A stretch of 64,000 nucleotides of DNA from Punctularia strigosozonata HHB-11173 SS5. Its lineage: Eukaryota; Basidiomycota; Agaricomycetes; Corticiales; Punctulariaceae. This document shows, one piece after another, positions 56,884 through 64,000 of this stretch (positions are counted from its first letter, which is position 1; each line of letters begins with the position of its first letter). The notes beneath the pieces were generated by a model that did not search any database, was not told the DNA's origin, and saw nothing but the letters and a program-made list of their open reading frames with translations. The stretch lies in assembly GCF_000264995.1 (NCBI RefSeq), contig NW_006767447.1, positions 498,268 through 562,267 on the forward strand, in the 5' to 3' direction. Both the position numbers and the translations under genes were made by a program.

Positions 56884-57210
56884 GCGCGCGTCACGCGGCG
56901 AGGTTTTACCTGATGAGGATGTGTGTCATAAGGACACGGTAACGATAGCTCGCCCGTAATCTTAACGCTGCTTGTACGACATGAAAACGGACTTGCCGGC
57001 TCGCGGGAGAGAATGTCATCATGCACGATGTCACGAAAATCCTCGCGTCCCGCGCGAATTATCGTAGAGTATCGAACGGCAGGCAAATGGGCAGTCTCAG
57101 TCGATGTATCCACCACTCAAACCCTCCGCAACCGCGAAGGTATTGAGAAGAATGTCACTCCGCAACAGCCGGCGATCTATTGGAAGCGGTAGGCTATACA
57201 TCATTTTTGC
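56884..57210. other. intergenic, convergent ends
   Basis: 3' flanks only; no coding signal. Confidence 0.5.
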
Positions 57211-57813
57211 TCAGGGCTCCAAACTAGAGGGGGGAACGAGCATTCGTGAGCACACCAAAGAGTCGACGTAGGACGGGACGTACCTGGCGGGGAAGGTGCC
57301 GTTCTCGCGCTGCTCGTCCCACTTCGTGATCTGCGGTAAACAGAATTAGGCAGTCGTTGGGCAAACGTGACGGGGTCATAGGACTTACCCATTCATCTGA
57401 GACGCGAATGATCAGTATAGGAGAAAGGGATCATGTGAGATAGAAGACGCACTGGGGCAGAGCGAGTTGTACGCCCTCTTGAACTGCTTGCACGGGGCGA
57501 AGTCCTCGCCCTTGGCGGCGATGCACTTGAAGTAGTCCGTGTAGTTCTGGAAGCTGCGGAAATCGGTCAAGGAAACGCTACGTAGCGAGGACGGTGAGTG
57601 CGTACCAGTGACGGGTCTGGTTGGTGTTGGGGAACCGGGCTGAGAGGGGGGGGAAGGGGTGATCGTCAGTCCCTGTACCCGGAGGAGGGAGAAATAAGCC
57701 AGCGCATACCGTCGAAGCCAGCGGTCTGGAGGACGTATTTGCTGGGCGGAAAAAGTGAGACAAAACGCCTAATATTGGACTGGCGTAGACTACCTCGAGA
57801 GATCTTCAGACAT
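57211..57813 (-). CDS. COX12: cytochrome c oxidase subunit VIb
   Basis: 84-residue subunit of respiratory complex IV, intermembrane-space side, at the dimer interface. It has the twin motif CFQNYTDYFKC (CX9C) and CKQFKRAYNSLC (CX10C) used for Mia40 import, with ARFPNTNQTRH before and NEWITKWDEQRENGTFPA after, and ends SLEP. Seven exons of 20, 32, 34, 101, 8, 47 and 13 nt: 57794-57813, 57710-57741, 57606-57639, 57453-57553, 57389-57396, 57284-57330 and 57211-57223. The 8-nt exon supplies Asn-Glu-Trp across two splices. Total 255 nt, exactly in frame. Length equals the family norm. Confidence 0.96.
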
Positions 57814-58032
57814 GATGGCGGAGCACAGAGGAGAAGGGGCGGTTGAAGTCGGTTGGGCAAACGCGACGAGCGGCAGCGGTCGGGACGAATTACGTAACCA
57901 AACGCAGCCCCCCTTTTGGACCTTCACCTCGACCGCGGTTGGGTTACACGCCTGGAACTTCACGTGGGGCTATATCTTTCTACAGTCATACTCTGGGCCT
58001 GCTCTATCTCTCAACTCATTCGGGCGAGGAGT
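57814..58032. promoter_or_regulatory. 219-bp divergent promoter, COX12 / PRP18
   Basis: The two start codons are only 219 bp apart on opposite strands. No TATA box; G-rich next to COX12. Confidence 0.5.
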
Positions 58033-59388
58033 ATGGAAGCGCTCAAAGCTGAGATCGCTGCCAAGAGGAAAGCGCTCGAGACGGACCCGGTGAAGGATGC
58101 GCGGCCGACGAAGTATCTGCGCAGAGGCGAAGTCGAGCGACTGAGGGAAGAACAATTGCGCAAGGAGAAGGAGGAGAAGGAGGCCGCAGCGCGCGCGGAA
58201 GCCGAGCGTAAAGCAGAGGAAGAGGCGGCGAAGGCGAGACAGAAAGTGAGCGGCCGTATGCGCTATCTCTACCCGGCTTCATCGTAGGCTAACGTGTGGA
58301 TGGAGGATAGGCCCAGTCGCGGACCGCTAGTCACTCTCCCATGCCCGAGGATGGCGCTGACGGCGTGAAGTCGGAGGCGTTCAACATCTCCGCGGAGGAG
58401 ACCGTACGGCGTTTGCGAGCCAAGGGCCAGCCTATCCGCCTCTTCGGCGAGTCGGATAAGGAGCGCAGGCTACGATTACGTGCATTGGAGCTTATTGAGG
58501 AGAAGGAACATGATAAGCATGGCGGGCAGAATGACTTCCGAAAGGCGTTAGAGGAGGTGGAGAGTCGGGATAGGGAACTCAAAGCGAAGGAGGGCGAAAC
58601 GAAGGACAAGAAGAAGACGGAAGCGGAGGCGGCAGCGTCGGCCGTTCTGGACTTGGGTCTCGTCAAGACAGACCCAAAGAAGTTGTACCCTATCATCTAC
58701 CATGCGCTCAAGCGGATGCTCAAGGATTGGGAAGAGGCCATGGATGAGCGGCCTGGCAAGTGCCTCACATGGAACGCGGCGATTCCGCATACTTACCAAA
58801 CTCTGCAGAATCCGTCAAGCGAACGCATCAGGGCAAGCTCGCCGCGGCGACACAAAAGCAATCAGCCGAGTATCTCAAGCCTCTTTTCAAGATATTACGT
58901 CAGAGGGTGAGACCCCTCCATGCTGTTGGAACCGCCTGGACATATCAAGTCTAATGTACGCTGGGCGACTTAGGAGTTACCCGACGACGTGTTAGCGCGC
59001 CTCGCGGAGATCGTGCACTATACCCAGAAACGGCAATACCAGAAAGCTAATGACGCGTACTTGCGACTCTCCATCGGCAACGCACCATGGCCTATTGGAG
59101 TTACCATGGTTGGGTACGCCGATCCAGCTCGCCTCCAACGCGGTGCATACCGGGACGCGCTAAACTCTTCATAGTATCCACGAACGGTCGGCACGCGAAA
59201 AGATTTCGGCAGACCAGGTCGCCCATGTGCTCAACGACGAAGTCAGCAGGAAGTACATCCAGAGCTTAAAACGGTGCGCGCTCCTTATGGTCTGGCTCGT
59301 CGCGACTGCTTGCTAACGGCAATGTAGTTTGATCACCTTCTCCCAAACCAAATACCCGCCCGAGGATGTCTCGCAGCTCATGGGATAG
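58033..59388 (+). CDS. PRP18: pre-mRNA splicing factor 18
   Basis: 351-residue second-step splicing factor. The N-terminal coiled coil ([16 protein letters not shown]...) leads to the PRP4-like motif [19 protein letters not shown]. The C-terminal Prp18 domain includes [54 protein letters not shown] and [16 protein letters not shown]. Six exons: 58033-58245, 58311-58755, 58809-58906, 58974-59113, 59175-59273 and 59328-59388. The second intron (58756-58808) begins GCAAGT, a GC-AG intron, and needs it to restore [12 protein letters not shown]. It acts at exon ligation with Slu7 in the spliceosome. Confidence 0.95.
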
Positions 59389-59525
59389 CTCGCGTTTCCG
59401 GCTGTACCAATTTGTATTTCTAGATCTGAGGGATGCTTGCTTCACGCGAAGGTTCGGAATCACAGGGACGCCACCCCCAACGTTCAGGGTTGTTCGTGGA
59501 AACGTGTCAGAGCGCGCGTCTCCGC

Positions 59526-61974
59526 TCATCGCTTGCTTTTGCCCTTCTGGCTCCGTCCGTTCAGCGGAGCGGCGGCCGCGTGGCCTGTTTCCCGTACGTG
59601 CGCGAAGAGTTTCGTCTTGCTCGGGAACTCTTCCCGGCACACATTGCACTTCTGCAAAGTTCTGATTAACGAAGGCCAGCGCGGATCAGCCCATCTTGGG
59701 CCAACTCTTACCACCGCTTGGTCAGGACCTCCTTCCTCCTCTTCTTTCGCTTTCTTCGCAGCTTCCCGTGCTCGCCTTTTCTCGCGCTTGGACGGCTCGG
59801 GTTTCGCGTTGGTGGTATTCGGGTCCGCATCTGCTATCGTACCCGCCTGTGCTGCACCAGGGGCTGGGTGATCGTCGCCGTCGTCTTCTGTGGGTGTGAC
59901 GCCGTGTCGCTGAGCCGATTTCGTCGCGCCGTCGCCTTCGCGGTCGCTTGGCGACACGCCTTCCTTTTCGAACGTTTGCAGCCTCCTCGCTCGTCGTTCG
60001 CTCTTGCTGAGCACCTCGGCATCTTGTTTGCTTTGCGGTATGGGCTTGCCGCGTTTTTTCTTCCTGCTCGTGCGGTTTGGATCATGACCGATCTCTGTTT
60101 CATCGTCCTCGTCGTCAGGTAAGGAGGGCGGTGGCGACGATGCCGCTGCGCGCAACGTCGCAGCACCGTTCGGCGAGCTTTCCTTTGCCCTCCCCGTTCT
60201 GGATTCCCAGTCAGGCTCAGGAAGACCGTCCGGCCTGGACGGGCCTTTGGGCGTTTCATTCTCTGTCTCGGCGTTCTGGCCGGTTTCGAGATCGCCGTCA
60301 TCGGAGATCTCGCCCCCGGCGATGCTTCCCCCGTTCTGCCTTGCGTCCGCGTTCTCGCCCTCTCCGTGCTCATCACCCGCGAGACCCAGCTGCTCGTCGT
60401 CCATCTCCATTTCGCGCTTCAAACGCTCGATCTCCCGGAGATGTTTCTTGCTGCGCTCGTGGCTGTCCCACGCGGCCTCCGTCCGGAAGGACTTGCCGCA
60501 CGCGACGCACTCCCACTCCTCCTCGTCCACGCCCTCCGCGACGGCCCACTCGAGGTCCGCGTGGAGCCGCGTCTGCGCGTCGTCGATCTTCTGCCAGTCC
60601 TGCTCGACGTAGTCCGGCGGCGATTGGGCGTGACGTGACGACGGCGTGGCCGCGCCTGATCCGGGGCCTGACCGGGCAACGGCCGACGCTCGGACCTGTG
60701 ATATCGCCGCCTGCTGTGCGAGGTGGGCCTTGTATCGCGGGTCACGTTTCCGGACGAACTGCGCAAGGGTCTGTTTGGGGGTGGAGTAGAGGGGCAAAAC
60801 CCGAAAAAAAAAAAGATGTATCAGCGGTTTTATTACATACACGATAACGAGGCTGAGCGATGGGATCAGTAGAGGATCGCTTACGCGAACGGTGTCGTTG
60901 TATTCCCTCCGGGCGTCGTCCCGGGCTTTCTTGTTGTCCTTCTCCATCATCCTGTGAGTCCATTTCGGAAGGGTTTGTCGTTTAGAGTTTCAGGGCCGGG
61001 TCGATCATCGAGGAAGCACGGACCTGCGCACGCGGCGATCGGGAGCCTCGTTGAGATTCCATTGCTCCACCCAAGCAAAGTCCTTCTCGGTGGCGAAGTT
61101 CATCCAGTACGCGTAGAAGGACCTCGCGTTCTGTGTGTCGTGTTTGTCGGAGGGGGTCCACGGCCAGTTGGCGTAGCCGAAAGAAGGGAGGACGGCATCA
61201 TTGTACTGTGACTCGTCGTGCGCGAGCCTCTGGAAGAGATTGCGGTAGATCGTGAAAAAGCCCTGAACGTAGGACGAAGAAATGTCAGATCAAAGTATAT
61301 ATAAAAATATAAAAAAATGTTTGATCGAACGGCCAAAAAGGGGGAGATGTTGCGCGTACGTTCTCACTGTCATCGAGATGGGTCCAGATAGAGGCATCGA
61401 AGAATGGAGCGAGATGGCGGACGGTGAGACCTCTGTCGCGTGATCGCGGTGGGGGCGCGCCCCTCTTGATGTCCTCGAAGACGGCGTTCGCATCGGGCTC
61501 CGGTACGAGGGACGCGCGATGGCCGTCGTACCAAGCCCTTTCTTGCTCGTCGCTGAGGACCTAGCGGCGCTAACGTCAAGTTCGCATCAAAAACCGCGAG
61601 ACCATCAACAAAAAGCCTATCCGTCTCTTTCGTACCTACCTCGTACGCCTGCTGCAGCGCCGCGAAGCGCTTGGTCGCGGCCTCGTTGTCGTTCGGGTTC
61701 TTGTCCGGGTGGTGGATCAGGGCCAGTCGGCGGAAGGATCGCTGCAGAGATTCGTCTTATCGTCTGGTTTCGGAAGATGCGACGGGCTGTTGCACACCTT
61801 GATCTCGTCTGCGGTCGCGGTTTCCTCGACCTGTGACACAAAGTGTACATGAGGTTTTTGCACGGGTGCGCCGATGATATTTCTCTTCACCTCCAGCAAG
61901 GCATAGTAATCCTGGACTTGCTCAATTTCCCCGCCTGGACCCTCATCGTTCGCGGTCGACTCGCGATTGCCCAT
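59526..61974 (-). CDS. JJJ1: J protein of ribosome biogenesis (DNAJC21/Jjj1-like)
   Basis: About 640 residues. The N-terminal J domain starts [20 protein letters not shown] and has HPD as LIHHPDKNP. It continues through the conserved linker ([40 protein letters not shown]) into a basic coiled coil and a charged middle. Two C2H2 fingers: [20 protein letters not shown] and [20 protein letters not shown]. Yeast Jjj1 recruits Hsp70 to release Arx1 from pre-60S subunits; the same role is inferred. Multiple exons with short introns; two introns near 60780 and 62590-like positions have A/T homopolymers. Start ATG 61974 ([12 protein letters not shown]). Convergent with PRP18, 137 bp apart, and divergent from U1-70K. 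Confidence 0.92.
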
Positions 61975-62299
61975 AATCAAAGCCGTGCGTTGGTCTCTCC
62001 CAAAGGGGTGCGGAGCAAATGCGAAGCGCTCGGCCGATCCTGCCGTCATGCATTGACTTTGTCTCACGGTCATCAGGCCAGTCCCACGCATAGACTTTCC
62101 ACTCTGACCGAGGTCAGCTGGGACCGAAACCACTGGGAACACGCGCGGTCGGAGTTGTCGCGGGTTCCCACACAGCCTTTTGCTCCCAACCCCCGTCAGG
62201 CCCCTTCCCTCCCCTTGTCGCTCCCAGCTCATGATCCACAACTGAACCCTCCACCTTACCCTACCACACCGCTCGTAATCGCCTTCCGAAAAAAAAAAT
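61975..62299. promoter_or_regulatory. divergent promoter, JJJ1 / U1-70K
   Basis: 325 bp between start codons. Pyrimidine-rich, with a run of nine A just before the U1-70K ATG. No TATA box. Confidence 0.5.
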
Positions 62300-63903
62300 A
62301 TGCCGGGAACACATCTCCTCCCGCCCAACTTGCTCAAGCTCTTCCAGCCGCGCCCACCTTTGCCCTACGCGCGGCCCGTCGACAGGGACATCGACCGCGT
62401 CCGGTCGAAGCACGTGGACGGCGTCGCCGCGCTGCTTTCGCGGCTGCAGGAGGAGTCGCTCAACGCCCAGAACGAGGGGAAGGACTTGGAGGAGGGCGAG
62501 GAGCCCACGTTCACGCACGCGGAGGAGGTGAAGCGCCAGATCTTGAGGGAGGAGAAGAAGAAGGCGAAGACGGACGAGTTCAAGGCTGCGAAAGAGTCTT
62601 GTGCGTTTTTTTTTCTTTCTCATTCATTCATTCTATAATCACATCGCCGTGCACACCTTGTTTCGTCTCAAAAAACCCGGACTGATGGCTCGATGTGATG
62701 CAGACAAACCCCAGGAAGACCCGGAGGCGGTGGGAGACCCGTACAAAACGCTGTTTATCGCCCGTTTGGTACGCTCCTCCGCCCCTCTCCGTCCCCGTCC
62801 CCGGTACCTTCACACTGACGTTTTTTTTTTCACTCTCGTTTGTAGCATAAATCCGCGACGGAGAGCGACCTGCGACGAGAATTCGAGAGCTACGGCACGA
62901 TCGAGCGGGTAAGGATAGTCCGCGATAAGAACGGCCGCTCACGGGGCTACGCGTTCATCGTCTACGAGCGCGAGCGCGACATGAAAGGTTAACCTTCCTC
63001 TTCCCCTGCACGCGAGGGTAAGGCCGCTGACCCCAAAGGGACTATGTGTATTCCAAATCCTTTTGGTATGCATGTTTTCTTCTTTCTGTTTTTTTTTCCT
63101 TCTGCTTGTAGCGGCCTACAAGGACTCGGACGGGCTGCACATCATGGGCAAGCGGATCATGGTCGACGTCGAACGCGGGCGCACCGTGCGCGGCTGGAAG
63201 CCTCGACGACTCGGAGGCGGACTCGGAGGCCGGCCGAAACCGGTGGAGGCGGCGCCGGCGCCCTTCGCGGCACCGGGAGGACGGGGAGGGTTCAGGGGAG
63301 GTATGGGCGGAGGTCGGGGAGGCTTCCGTGGAGGCGGAGGGGGCGGGTTCCGGGGCGGGTTCGGCGGCGGCGGGGACCGGTTCGGCGACAGGGGCGGAGG
63401 AGGAGGAGGGTTCGGAGGCGACCGCGGTGGGTTCCGTGGAGGTCGCGGTGGAGGAGGAGGATTCGGCGGCGGGCCCGGACGAGACGACTTTGGCGGCGGC
63501 GGAGGAGGAGGAGGCAGAGGAGGGTTTGGCGGAGGCGGAGGCGGATTCCGGTACGTCATTTTTTCTTCTTCTTCTGGTGGTGTCTAGACCGACCGCTGAT
63601 CTTCATTATTGCAGAGGAGGTCGCGGCGGCGGCATCGGCTATCAAGGCGGCGGGTTCAACGACCGCGGACCCTCGAACGGGTTCCAATCAAACGGGCCGC
63701 CGCCTGGCTACGGAGCGCCTGTCAATCAGGGGCCGCCAGGGCCGGCAGGGTATGGAGGAGGGCCTCCTGGAGGCCCAGGTGGGTATGGTCCGCCCGGAGG
63801 AGGATATGGCGGCGGCCGCGACGGATACGGAGGCGGACCGCCCGATCTCAAGAGGGGGCCCGGCGGGTTCGACGACCGAGACGCCAAGCGGCCGAGATAC
63901 TAG
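62300..63903 (+). CDS. SNP1: U1 snRNP 70 kDa protein
   Basis: 411-residue U1-specific snRNP protein that binds stem-loop I of U1 RNA for 5' splice-site recognition. The N-terminus has [17 protein letters not shown], the U1-70K signature, then an acidic-basic helix. The RRM carries RNP2 LFIARL and RNP1 RGYAFIVY, with [20 protein letters not shown] and [14 protein letters not shown] after it. The C-terminal half is an RGG/Gly-rich domain (repeated [16 protein letters not shown]) instead of the RS/RE region of animals. Exons 62300-62600, 62704-62768, 62846-62987, 63112-63550 and 63615-63903. Several introns contain T9-T10 runs. Confidence 0.95.
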
Positions 63904-64000
63904 GGGAGACGCTTTCGACGTGATTATTCCTGCGCAAGAGGGTGGATCTGGTGGGTCACGCGCGACGCTGACTTGACGTACGCAGCGTTGCGTGTCCTGG

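Noticed and set aside
63116-63559. Pro-rich minus-strand frame
   Set aside because: Antisense of the Gly-rich U1-70K tail.

Overview
This window is nuclear DNA of a filamentous basidiomycete, most likely an agaricomycete. The evidence is intron-dense genes with introns of about 50-70 bp, two intact class I hydrophobins, a fungal Zn2Cys6 regulator, F-box paralogues, fungal-only secreted families, and dispersed TIR elements in AT-richer gaps. Exon joins were made by eye from splice signals, reading frame and family resemblance; nothing was searched or aligned by computer.

Layout. 1-9 kb: a 5' part of a BAHD-like acyltransferase, a TMEM41/VTT membrane protein and a Zn2Cys6 transcription factor sharing a 0.3 kb divergent promoter, a TA-flanked MITE, and an NmrA-like reductase. 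10-16 kb: two secreted proteins of unknown role and two gene relics (one DUF4246). 16.5-21 kb: a J-domain protein, a CobW-type GTPase and an NPC2-like lipid carrier. 21-34 kb: three F-box-like paralogues around mitochondrial citrate synthase, the second acyltransferase copy, one copy of a 0.66 kb TIR element, and an LRR-like gene. 36-40 kb: hydrophobin, hydrophobin relic, hydrophobin with a long Ser/Ala-rich insert. 41-47 kb: a DJ-1/PfpI-like protein, a ZNF830-like nuclear protein and an atypical SDR. 46.6-55 kb: an ARID (SWI1-like) gene that looks dead because a TIR element sits inside it, an intact TKL-type kinase directly upstream, a small unknown gene and a second SDR with an apparent frameshift. 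56-64 kb: a dense housekeeping block with a secreted protein, COX12, PRP18, JJJ1 and U1-70K.

The genes do not form one pathway. The right end is conserved housekeeping (respiration, splicing, ribosome biogenesis); the middle is accessory, with paralogue expansion, relics and transposons. The most unusual signals are in splicing: a DJ-1-like gene whose frame is kept only by an AT-AC intron, four introns that fit GC-AG ends, and exons as short as 8 nt. I see no tRNA, rRNA, CRISPR or obvious biosynthetic cluster, and no clearly new multi-gene system.
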